A stretch of DNA of 5,926 nt, from contig JAJYFW010000137.1 in NCBI GenBank assembly GCA_021785335.1, positions 1-5,926 on the forward strand, read 5' to 3'. Source of the stretch: Pseudomonadota bacterium. GTDB lineage: Bacteria; Pseudomonadota; Alphaproteobacteria; Acetobacterales; Acetobacteraceae. Shown here piece after piece: positions 1 to 5,926 of this stretch. The notes below the pieces were generated by a model. It did not search any database. It was not told the origin of the DNA and saw only the letters and a program-made list of their open reading frames with translations. The position numbers were made by a program, and so were the translations under genes. Within the stretch, counting starts at the first letter, position 1. The number at the start of each line of letters is the position of its first letter.

Positions 1-875
1 TCGAGCAACGAGCCCAGCACACCACCATCCAGACCAGCCTGCTGGCCGGCGTCGTCACGGATCAGCAAGGTGACAGGCTGGTCCCGACCTACGCCAGCAA
101 GACCGGCAAGCGGTACCGCTATTACATCTCCCAGAGCCTCACGACCGGGACCCGCGGCAACGCTCCCCATGCCATCCGTGTCCCCGCGGCGGATCTGGAG
201 CGGCTGGTCTCCCAACGGCTCTGCCGCTGGCTCACCAGCCCCGCCGATCTGATGGTCGCGATCGCCTCAAACGTCCCTGCAACGAAGCATCCGGCGATCA
301 TCGCCGCTGGCAACAAAATCGCGGCCACCTGGAACATCACCCCGACCGCCAGCCGATGCGAGTTCCTCAAGGCCATCGCCGACCGCGTCACCATCACCGA
401 CACCAACATAACCATCGCCATCCGCCCGCGGGCACTTTCCCAGCATCTGCTTGGCAAACACGGCGAGAGCATCACCGCAAATATCGACGCCGCCGCAAAC
501 ACTGAGGATCCAATCGTCCTCACCATTGATGCGCAGCTCTGCCGGTCCGGTTTGGCCATGAAGCTGGTCGCTGAAGGACCTGAGGCCATGTCGCAGCCGG
601 ACCAAACGCTGATCCGCCTGCTCGCCCGCGCGCACGTGATGCGCAGCAAACTCGAGGCCGGTCATCACGACAGCATTGAGGCCTGCGCCAACGCGATGGG
701 CGTCTCGAATTCCTATGTCGGCCGCATTGTCCGGCTGGCCTACCTCGCCCCCGACATCACCACGGCCATCCTTGATGGTCGCCAGCCCGCGAACGTCACG
801 GCCGCGCGGCTCTCCCAGACCAGCGAGTTGCCGCTTGCCTGGAGCGAGCAGCGCCGGGTCCTCGGCTTCGCCTGA
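1..875 (+). CDS. Serine-recombinase (resolvase/invertase) family protein, C-terminal part
   Basis: The frame is open to the left edge (first whole codon at 3) and ends at TGA 873-875, leaving 290 residues. It resembles the C-terminal half of large serine recombinases, which cut and rejoin DNA through an N-terminal catalytic serine domain that would lie left of the window. Visible residues 12-44 (SLLAGVV to RYRYYISQ) match the recombinase zinc-ribbon region, but the paired cysteines are missing. Residues 205-275 carry a helix-turn-helix (about 224-250, SIEACANAMGVSNSYVGRIV) followed by LAPDITTAILDGRQP and ending WSEQRRVLGFA, a tail I recognise from alphaproteobacterial recombinases that often sit with DUF2924 and DUF3489 genes. 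The Met at 252 is internal, since homology continues upstream of it. Codon use is less GC-biased than in lepA or pheT, which fits acquired DNA. The family call is firm; activity cannot be judged without the N-terminus. Confidence 0.85.
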   Translation, partial: EQRAQHTTIQTSLLAGVVTDQQGDRLVPTYASKTGKRYRYYISQSLTTGTRGNAPHAIRVPAADLERLVSQRLCRWLTSPADLMVAIASNVPATKHPAIIAAGNKIAATWNITPTASRCEFLKAIADRVTITDTNITIAIRPRALSQHLLGKHGESITANIDAAANTEDPIVLTIDAQLCRSGLAMKLVAEGPEAMSQPDQTLIRLLARAHVMRSKLEAGHHDSIEACANAMGVSNSYVGRIVRLAYLAPDITTAILDGRQPANVTAARLSQTSELPLAWSEQRRVLGFA

Positions 876-903
876 AGCCCCATAGCCTACTCAACTGATG
901 CGC

Positions 904-950
904 TTTGGTACCCCTCGCCGGGCAGCGGCGATGCAGCGAACCGTACCAAA
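904..950. repeat. Nested inverted repeat downstream of recombinase
   Basis: The outer arms TTTGGTAC (904-911) and GTACCAAA (943-950) are perfect 8-base complements. Inside them TCGCCG (915-920) and CGGCGA (926-931) form a 6-base stem with a five-base loop. The structure starts 28 bases after the recombinase stop. It is not followed by a T-run on the plus strand, so it is not a standard intrinsic terminator. It could be an RNA 3'-end stabiliser or a dyad bound by the recombinase; the sequence alone does not decide. Confidence 0.5.
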
Positions 951-961
951 AATACTGCCCT

Positions 962-1012
962 CAGAGACGCAGGCGCCGGAAGCTCTCAAAACCCTGCCCG
1001 AGACCGTCTCTG
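962..1012. repeat. Inverted repeat CAGAGACG / CGTCTCTG
   Basis: CAGAGACG at 962-969 is exactly complementary to CGTCTCTG at 1005-1012, with 35 bases between the arms. A smaller dyad, GAGAC-C-GTCTC at 1000-1010, overlaps the right arm. An 8-base match can occur by chance, but several such dyads sit within 150 bases beside a recombinase gene. No T-run follows closely enough on either strand for a canonical terminator. Confidence 0.35.
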
Positions 1013-1013
1013 G

Positions 1014-1038
1014 CGCTACCGAACAACCATCGCTACCG
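1014..1038. repeat. Short direct repeat CGCTACCG, period 17
   Basis: CGCTACCG occurs at 1014-1021 and again at 1031-1038. The copies are identical over 8 bases and are offset by 17. The unit is short, so chance is possible. It is noted because it directly follows the inverted repeat ending at 1012 in the presumed element end. Confidence 0.3.
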
Positions 1039-1115
1039 GAATAATCCACGTCGCGACGGGGCTGTTTTTGTGAACCGAAATTCTGTTTAAATTGTGTGAT
1101 ATCAAGAAGTTACGT

Positions 1116-1206
1116 TGGCGGAGGGAGTGGGATTCGAACCCACGGTACGCTATTAACGCACACACGCTTTCCAAGCGTGCGCCTTAAGCCGCTCGGCCAT
1201 CCCTCC
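1116..1206 (-). tRNA. tRNA-Ser (anticodon GGA), CCA encoded
   Basis: The minus strand folds into a complete class II cloverleaf. The 7-pair acceptor stem joins 1200-1206 to 1120-1126, with discriminator G at 1119 and a genome-encoded CCA at 1116-1118. The anticodon stem is 1175-1179 with 1163-1167, and the loop TTGGAAA places anticodon GGA at 1170-1172, which reads UCC and UCU. A long variable arm (1144-1162) with a 5-pair stem containing one wobble and a 7-base loop is the serine hallmark. The T arm is 1127-1143 with loop TTCGAAT. The gene begins 29 bases after the lepA stop on the same strand, so it may be processed from a lepA transcript or use a promoter inside the end of lepA. Its 3' end faces the recombinase and all arms are intact, as expected if an element integrated there and restored the 3' end. 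Confidence 0.97.
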
Positions 1207-1235
1207 GGCGCGCGCACCGCATAGCGCAGACGCCG

Positions 1236-3041
1236 TTACGCGTCCATCTTGAGCGCGGCGAGGAAAGCACTCTGCGGAATCTCCACCTTGCCGAACTGGC
1301 GCATCCGCTTCTTGCCCTCCTTCTGCTTCTCCAGGAGCTTCCGCTTGCGCGTGATGTCGCCGCCGTAGCACTTCGCCGTCACGTCCTTCGCCAGCGCCCC
1401 GATCGTCTCGCGCGCGATCACCCGCCCGCCGATCGCCGCCTGGATCGCGATCTTGAACAACTGCTTCGGGATCAACTCCTTCAGCCGCTCGCAGATCGCC
1501 CGCCCGCGCTTCTCCGCCTGGCTCCGGTGCGCGATGAACGCGAGCGCATCCACCGGGTCGCCGTTCACCAGGATGGAGATCCGCACCAGGTCGCTCTCCG
1601 CATACCCGTCCATCTGGTAGTCGAAGCTCGCATACCCGCGGCTCACGGACTTCAGCCGGTCGTAGAAATCAAACACCACCTCGTTCAGCGGCAGCCGGTA
1701 CACCGCCATCGCGCGGTTGCCCACGTAGGTGAGGTCCACCTGCTGCCCGCGGCGTTCGTTGCACAACGTCAACACCGCGCCGAGATGCTCGTCCGGCACC
1801 AGGATCGTGGCCCGGATCCACGGTTCCTCGATATGGTCGATCAGCGACGGGTCCGGCATGTCGGCGGGGTTGTGCAGCTCCGCCACGTCGCCGCGCGTCG
1901 AATGGATCCGGTACACCACGGAGGGCGCCGTCGCGATCAGGTCGAGATCGAACTCCCGCGACAGCCGCTCCTGGATGATCTCGAGGTGCAGCAGGCCGAG
2001 GAACCCGCAGCGGAACCCGAACCCGAGCGCCGCGGACGTCTCGGCCTCGTAATGGAAGCTCGCATCGTTCAGCCGCAGCTTCGCGAGCGAATCGCGCAGC
2101 TTCTCGAAATCGTCCGCGTCCGTGGGATAAAGCCCGCACCACACGACCGGCACGGAGGGCTTGAAGCCGGGCAGCGGCTCCGTCGCCGGCCGCCTGTCGT
2201 CGGTGATCGTATCGCCCACGGAGCAATCCGCCACCGTCTTGATCGCGGCCGTGATATACCCCATCTCGCCCGGCCCGAGATCGTCCACCGCCACAAGCTT
2301 CGGCGTGAACACGCCCACCTGCTCGAGCATGTGCACGGCACCCGTGGACATCATGCGCAGCCGCATGCCCCGCTTGAGTCGCCCGTCCTTCACGCGCACC
2401 AGGATGACGACGCCGAGATAGGGGTCGTACCAGGAATCCACCAGCAGCGCGCGCAGCGGCCCCTCCGCGCTCCCCTTGGGCGGCGGCAGCCGCGTGACCA
2501 GCGCCTCCAGCACGCCCTCGATGTTGATCCCGGTCTTGGCCGAGATCTCCACCGCGTCGGAGGCATCGAGCCCGATCACGTCCTCGATCTGCTGGCGCAC
2601 CCGCTCGGGCTCGGCCGCCGGCAGGTCGATCTTGTTCAGAACCGGAACGATCTCGTGGTTCGCCTCGATCGCCTGGTAAACGTTCGCCAGCGTCTGCGCC
2701 TCCACGCCCTGGCTCGCATCCACCACCAGCAGCGACCCCTCGCACGCCGCCAGGCTCCGGCTCACCTCATAGGCGAAATCGACATGCCCGGGCGTGTCCA
2801 TCAGGTTCAGGACGTAGTCCTTCCCGTCCCTGGCCTTCCACACCAGCCGCACCGTCTGTGCCTTGATGGTGATGCCCCGCTCGCGCTCGAGCTCCATGCT
2901 GTCGAGCACCTGGTTGGTCATCTCGCGCTCGGAAAGCCCGCCCGTGACCTGGATCAGCCGGTCGGCGAGCGTGGACTTCCCATGGTCGATATGCGCGATG
3001 ATCGCGAAATTGCGGATGCGATCGATGGGGGTATCGGTCAT
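1236..3041 (-). CDS. lepA: Elongation factor 4 (LepA), ribosome-associated GTPase
   Basis: This 601-residue protein has the usual length for LepA/EF4, a translational GTPase that binds the ribosome and is implicated in back-translocation, initiation or 30S assembly. All GTPase motifs are present: G1 AHIDHGKST (16-24), G2 RGIT (55-58), G3 DTPGH (82-86), G4 NKID (136-139) and G5 SAK (167-169). A beta-barrel domain II (about 190-280) follows, then domain III with [19 protein letters not shown] (342-360), an EF-G-like domain V (about 405-490), and the LepA-specific C-terminal domain with [20 protein letters not shown] (558-577). The ATG at 3041 gives the canonical start [20 protein letters not shown], although no good Shine-Dalgarno precedes it. 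The stop is TAA 1236-1238. The gene lies 57 bases after the CLC gene and 29 before the tRNA. No frameshift or missing key residue is seen. Confidence 0.98.
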   Translation of the reverse strand: MTDTPIDRIRNFAIIAHIDHGKSTLADRLIQVTGGLSEREMTNQVLDSMELERERGITIKAQTVRLVWKARDGKDYVLNLMDTPGHVDFAYEVSRSLAACEGSLLVVDASQGVEAQTLANVYQAIEANHEIVPVLNKIDLPAAEPERVRQQIEDVIGLDASDAVEISAKTGINIEGVLEALVTRLPPPKGSAEGPLRALLVDSWYDPYLGVVILVRVKDGRLKRGMRLRMMSTGAVHMLEQVGVFTPKLVAVDDLGPGEMGYITAAIKTVADCSVGDTITDDRRPATEPLPGFKPSVPVVWCGLYPTDADDFEKLRDSLAKLRLNDASFHYEAETSAALGFGFRCGFLGLLHLEIIQERLSREFDLDLIATAPSVVYRIHSTRGDVAELHNPADMPDPSLIDHIEEPWIRATILVPDEHLGAVLTLCNERRGQQVDLTYVGNRAMAVYRLPLNEVVFDFYDRLKSVSRGYASFDYQMDGYAESDLVRISILVNGDPVDALAFIAHRSQAEKRGRAICERLKELIPKQLFKIAIQAAIGGRVIARETIGALAKDVTAKCYGGDITRKRKLLEKQKEGKKRMRQFGKVEIPQSAFLAALKMDA

Positions 3042-3098
3042 GCGCCGCAGATAGTCGCTTTTGCCCCTGCTGTCAGCGCCCTCCAGCGCGCGGCTCCC

Positions 3099-4415
3099 TC
3101 AATGGAAGCGCTTGGACAGCGTCCCATAGAGCGGCTTGCGGCAGACGAAGCGCGAGGTCTGCATCGCGATCAGGGCGGCGGCCATCAGCGGCACGGTCAG
3201 CCCCTGGTTGTTCGTCATCTCCATCACGATCACGGTTGCCGTCAGCGGTGCCTGCACCACGCCCGAGAAATAGGAAACCATGCCCAGCAGCACCAACGCC
3301 CCGGCCCCCGCCGATGGCACCAGCGGCGCCAGCGCCGCCCCGAGCCCGCTGCCCACCGCGAGCGACGGTGCGAAGATCCCGCCCGGCATGCCGCTCAGAT
3401 AGGACGCGGTGGTGGCGATGAACTTGGTGACCGTGAACAGCACCACGGAGGAGGGCGCGCCCGCGGCCTGCTCCACCAGCGCCTTCGCCGGATCATAGCC
3501 GCTGCCCAGCGCCGTGCCGTTCGTTGCCACCCCCACCAGCGCCAGCACCAGCCCGCAGAACGCCGCGAATATCACCGGGTTGCGCACCGCCAGCTGCCGC
3601 AGCGGCTTCGGCCAGATCCGCACCCCCTCCACCAATAGCCGCGCGAACAGCCCGCCCGCCAGCCCGCCCACGACGCCCGCAAGCGGCACCCCGAGCCACC
3701 ACCCCGCACCCCAGCCCAGCGCCGCGTCCGTGGTGCCGAAATACGTGTAGTTGCCGGCGATCCCCACCGTCGCGATGCCGCCCAGCACCACGGCGTAGAG
3801 CGTGGAACCCAGCGTGCGGCTGCGCACGCCATGGCCCAGTTCCTCGATCGCGAACACCACCCCCGCGATCGGCGTGTTGAACGCCCCCGCGATACCCGCC
3901 GCCCCACCCGCGAGGATCAGCGCCTGGCGCACCTCCGCCCGCGGCAGCTTCAGCACCCGCCCCAGCGAATGCATGATGGAGGAGCCGATCTGCACCGTCG
4001 GCCCCTCGCGCCCGATCGAGGCGCCGCACGCCAGCCCGAAGATGCACAGCCCGATCTTCGCCACCGCCACCCGAGGCGACAACATGCGGTCCTGGTGCTC
4101 AGGCTCCATGTGCAGCGCCGCGATCGCCTGCGGAATGCCGCTGCCCTGCGCCCCCTGGAAGTAGTTCTGCGTCAGCCAGACGGAAATGCCGAGCCCGGCG
4201 GGGCAGAGGATAAAGAACATCCATGGCCGCCCGGTCGTCAGCGCCGTGAACACGTTGCCCGCCCAGGTACCCGCGTGGGCGAACAGAATCGCGATCACCG
4301 CCACCAGCACCGCGCCGAACATGAAGGCGAACCGGCGCTTCCACTGCCTCGGCGAGAACATCGGCAGCCGCTTCCACCGGTGCAGCCGCGACAGGCGCGC
4401 CGGCGGGACGGACAC
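3099..4415 (-). CDS. CLC-family chloride/proton exchanger (chloride channel protein)
   Basis: This is an inner-membrane protein of up to 438 residues with the CLC ion-pathway signatures: GSGIPQ (91-96, selectivity serine S92), GREGPTVQIG (135-144, gating glutamate E137), GGIFAP (345-350) and a C-terminal KPLY (Y430). IEE (190-192) aligns with the proton-pathway glutamates of E. coli ClcA, E192 matching its E203, so a coupled Cl-/H+ antiporter is likelier than a passive channel. That assignment is from remembered ClcA numbering. Hydrophobic segments cover most of residues 30-425 and there is no CBS domain. The longest recognised start is GTG 4415, which has no Shine-Dalgarno. ATG 4361 (Met19) follows GGAAG by nine bases and may be the true start, giving 420 residues; no ATG, GTG or TTG lies further upstream in frame before pheT. 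The stop is TGA 3099-3101. Probable roles are acid resistance or anion homeostasis. Confidence 0.93.
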   Translation of the reverse strand: MSVPPARLSRLHRWKRLPMFSPRQWKRRFAFMFGAVLVAVIAILFAHAGTWAGNVFTALTTGRPWMFFILCPAGLGISVWLTQNYFQGAQGSGIPQAIAALHMEPEHQDRMLSPRVAVAKIGLCIFGLACGASIGREGPTVQIGSSIMHSLGRVLKLPRAEVRQALILAGGAAGIAGAFNTPIAGVVFAIEELGHGVRSRTLGSTLYAVVLGGIATVGIAGNYTYFGTTDAALGWGAGWWLGVPLAGVVGGLAGGLFARLLVEGVRIWPKPLRQLAVRNPVIFAAFCGLVLALVGVATNGTALGSGYDPAKALVEQAAGAPSSVVLFTVTKFIATTASYLSGMPGGIFAPSLAVGSGLGAALAPLVPSAGAGALVLLGMVSYFSGVVQAPLTATVIVMEMTNNQGLTVPLMAAALIAMQTSRFVCRKPLYGTLSKRFH

Positions 4416-4460
4416 GGATTCATCGGAGGTGGAGACGGACAGGGCAACCTCGTCAACGTA

Positions 4461-4484
4461 GCGCGGCCGCGTCGCTGGCCGCGC
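4461..4484 (-). repeat. GC-rich perfect hairpin between pheT and the CLC gene
   Basis: GCGCGGCC (4461-4468) and GGCCGCGC (4477-4484) are perfect 8-base complements around an 8-base loop. The hairpin lies in the 118-base gap after the pheT stop, 45 bases before the GTG of the CLC gene. No T-run follows on the minus strand, so it does not meet the intrinsic terminator pattern. It could slow polymerase, protect the pheT mRNA end or tune the downstream gene. GC-rich genomes make such stems by chance fairly often. Confidence 0.4.
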
Positions 4485-4533
4485 GAATGGATCTAACGCA
4501 ACGCTGGCTCCGGCGCCAACCCGGCGCGTTCCA

Positions 4534-5926
4534 TTATCCTCGCAGCACCGCCCCGGTCGCCTTCGCCACCGCCGCCACGATCTTCGCCGCCGCCGCCTCG
4601 ATCTCCGCCTCGGTCAGCGTCTTCTCGCGCGGCTGCAGCGTCACCTCGATGGCGAGCGAAACCTTCCCCGCCGGCACCTTCTCGCCCTCATAGCGGTCGA
4701 ACAGCGCCACCCCGGCAATCAGGTTCCGTTCCGCCCCCCGCGCCGCGCGCAGCAGCGCCTCGGCCGCCACGCCGGCGTCGACCAGGAAGGCGAAATCCCG
4801 CCGCACCGGCTGGAACGGCGGCAGGTCCGGCGCCGCCCGCTTTCGCCGCTTGGGCTCGGCGATCGCGTCGAGGTCGAGCGCGAACCCCGCCGAGTGCGGC
4901 AGGTCCAGCGCCGCGCACAGCCGCGGATGCAGCACCCCGAAATGCCCGAGCACCGTCTTCGGCCCCTGCCGTACCGTACCCGACCGCCCGGGATGGAAAT
5001 ACGCCGGCGCGTCGGCTGTCACCGAAAGCGCCTCCATCGGCACGCCCAGCGCCGCCAGCAGCGCCCAGAGATCGGCCTTGGCATCCATCGCGTCATAGGG
5101 CCGCGACGCCTCCGCCCAATGCCGCGGCGACATCCCGGCCCGCAGCCCCGCCGCCGTCAGCCGCTGCCGGTTCGCATGCCCGGGATGAAACGCCGGTCCC
5201 ACCTCGAACAGCAACGCGCTGGGCTCGCCCCGTGCCGCGTTGCGCGAAGCCGCCTCGGCCAGTGTCGCCAGCGGCGTTGGCCGCATCGTGTCGAGATCGG
5301 CGGAAATCGGGTTGTCCACCGCGAGCAGCGACGCATCGAACAGCGCCGCCCGCCCCGCCGCCATGAAGCTGAACGTCACGCACTCCGCGAGCCCGCGCGA
5401 GGCGAGCACGCGTCGCGCTAGCGCCGCCCGGCTCTGCGCGGTGGTCAGCGTCGGCGCCGGGATCGGCGCGATCCCCGGCATCGAGACCGGCGGCACCGCG
5501 TCGAGTCCGCCCAGCCGCAGCACTTCCTCGATCAGGTCCGCCTCGGGCTCGATCTCCGCGCGTCCTTCCGCCGCCTTCGCCGCCACCGCTGGCGACAGAT
5601 CGGGGGAGGGGTCGAGGGCGGAGGCCTGCGCCACGTCGTTACGCCATGACGGCACCGAAACGGTCACCTTCTCCGCGTCGCGCGAAGCCACGTCGAAGCC
5701 GAGCCGCTCGAGCCGCGAGACCGCCTCGTCGGCCGGCACCGCGAGCCCGCCAAAACTCTCCAGCCGCGCGAACCGCAGCGTCGCCTGCCGCTGCCAGGCC
5801 GGTTCCGCGCCGGCCGCGACCGTCTCGCTCGCCTCGCCGCCGCACAGCTCGATAATCATCCGCGTCGCCGCTTCCAGCGCCGCCGGCATCAGCGCCGGAT
5901 CGATGCCGCGCTCGAAACGCTGCCGC
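4534..5926 (-). CDS. pheT: Phenylalanine--tRNA ligase beta subunit, C-terminal part
   Basis: The frame runs in from the right edge and stops at TAA 4534-4536. It shows 463 residues of a protein normally about 800 long. PheT forms the cytoplasmic alpha2beta2 enzyme with PheS, which attaches Phe to tRNA-Phe; the beta subunit carries the editing and tRNA-binding domains. The visible part opens with RFERGIDPAL and ELCGG, from the end of the B3/B4 editing region. A B5 domain (visible residues about 49-140) follows with PSWRND and DLIEEVLRLGGLD, then the catalytic-like core (about 160-350), and finally the ferredoxin-fold anticodon-binding domain (about 369-463, from PPFQPVRRDFAFLV through LFDRYEG to the LQP, KTLTEAEI end). 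Between PSWRND and EADLIEE there are about 26 more residues than I recall for E. coli PheT. The gene is first in the visible block, and pheS would normally lie upstream, outside the window. Confidence 0.95.
   Translation of the reverse strand, partial: RQRFERGIDPALMPAALEAATRMIIELCGGEASETVAAGAEPAWQRQATLRFARLESFGGLAVPADEAVSRLERLGFDVASRDAEKVTVSVPSWRNDVAQASALDPSPDLSPAVAAKAAEGRAEIEPEADLIEEVLRLGGLDAVPPVSMPGIAPIPAPTLTTAQSRAALARRVLASRGLAECVTFSFMAAGRAALFDASLLAVDNPISADLDTMRPTPLATLAEAASRNAARGEPSALLFEVGPAFHPGHANRQRLTAAGLRAGMSPRHWAEASRPYDAMDAKADLWALLAALGVPMEALSVTADAPAYFHPGRSGTVRQGPKTVLGHFGVLHPRLCAALDLPHSAGFALDLDAIAEPKRRKRAAPDLPPFQPVRRDFAFLVDAGVAAEALLRAARGAERNLIAGVALFDRYEGEKVPAGKVSLAIEVTLQPREKTLTEAEIEAAAAKIVAAVAKATGAVLRG

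Larger units (their letters stand above)
876..1115. other. Non-coding junction between recombinase and tRNA-Ser
   Basis: This stretch lies between the recombinase stop and the 3' end of the tRNA. I see no convincing gene in it. It holds a nested inverted repeat (904-950), a second inverted repeat (962-1012), a short direct repeat (1014-1038), the palindrome CGTCGCGACG at 1049-1058 followed by T5 at 1065-1069, and an AT-rich tract from about 1071 to 1115 containing TTTAAA and TGATATCA. The AT-rich tract contrasts sharply with the GC-rich DNA beyond the tRNA, so the boundary of foreign DNA probably falls at or within the tRNA 3' end. The recombinase frame stays open across 876-1070, but nothing shows that it is translated. 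The palindrome plus T5 is too weak, with a stem of about three pairs, to call a terminator. Confidence 0.6.

Noticed and set aside
122..668. Minus-strand open frames within the recombinase region
   Set aside because: They lie wholly opposite the recombinase coding sequence and their products match no family I recognise.
898..1044. Possible 48-codon gene starting ATG 898 (MRFGTPRRAAAM)
   Set aside because: No Shine-Dalgarno, no recognisable product, and it overlaps the repeat cluster; a frame this short is expected by chance.
1049..1069. CGTCGCGACG palindrome followed by TTTTT as a recombinase terminator
   Set aside because: A hairpin here could have only about three stem pairs around a tetraloop, and six bases separate it from the T-run; too weak for an intrinsic terminator.
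1078..1110. AT-rich tract with TTGATA on the minus strand as a promoter
   Set aside because: There is no acceptable -10 element at the right spacing, and it would drive transcription into the back of the recombinase.
1116..1206. tRNA-Ser as a damaged or partial copy left by integration
   Set aside because: All stems, the long variable arm, the discriminator base and the CCA are intact, so it looks functional.
1527..3638. Open frame of 703 codons on the plus strand opposite lepA and the CLC gene
   Set aside because: Its product is dominated by Arg, His, Gln and Pro with no recognisable domain, and it spans two clear genes on the other strand. This is the usual antisense artefact of strong GC bias at third positions.
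3831..5421. Plus-strand open frames opposite the CLC gene and pheT (for example 3831-4496 and 4894-5421)
   Set aside because: Low-complexity Arg/Pro/Gln-rich translations overlapping well-supported genes; composition artefacts.

Overview
The window looks like a GC-rich alphaproteobacterial chromosome, and an Acetobacteraceae-type member of the Rhodospirillales is my best guess. That guess rests on the very GC-rich third codon positions, the LepA and PheT sequence character, a tRNA with an encoded CCA, and a recombinase of a family common in alphaproteobacteria. No taxonomic marker is decisive, so this stays an inference.

The window has two parts. On the left (about 1-1115), on the plus strand, is the C-terminal part of a large serine-recombinase-type protein that runs off the left edge. 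It is followed by about 240 bases of non-coding sequence containing several inverted and direct repeats and an AT-rich stretch. This part is visibly less GC-rich than the rest and looks like the end of an integrated element. On the right (1116-5926), everything is on the minus strand and reads leftward: pheT (incomplete, entering from the right edge), a CLC-type chloride/proton exchanger, lepA, and a tRNA-Ser(GGA).

The right part is core genome. PheT charges tRNA-Phe, LepA (EF4) is a ribosome-associated GTPase, and tRNA-Ser reads UCC/UCU codons, so three of the four loci serve translation. The CLC exchanger between pheT and lepA is the outlier. Spacing is short (118 bases from pheT to the listed CLC start, 57 from CLC to lepA, 29 from lepA to the tRNA) and no convincing intrinsic terminator was seen, so read-through along the block is plausible. 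The intact tRNA has its 3' end pointing at the recombinase, the usual geometry of an island integrated at a tRNA 3' end. The matching far end of such an island lies outside the window.

I see no CRISPR array, insertion sequence, riboswitch or clearly new system. The points most worth a second look are the recombinase/tRNA junction with its repeats, an insertion of about 26 residues in the PheT B5 region, and the CLC gene in a translation cluster. The many long open frames opposite lepA, the CLC gene and pheT are composition artefacts.
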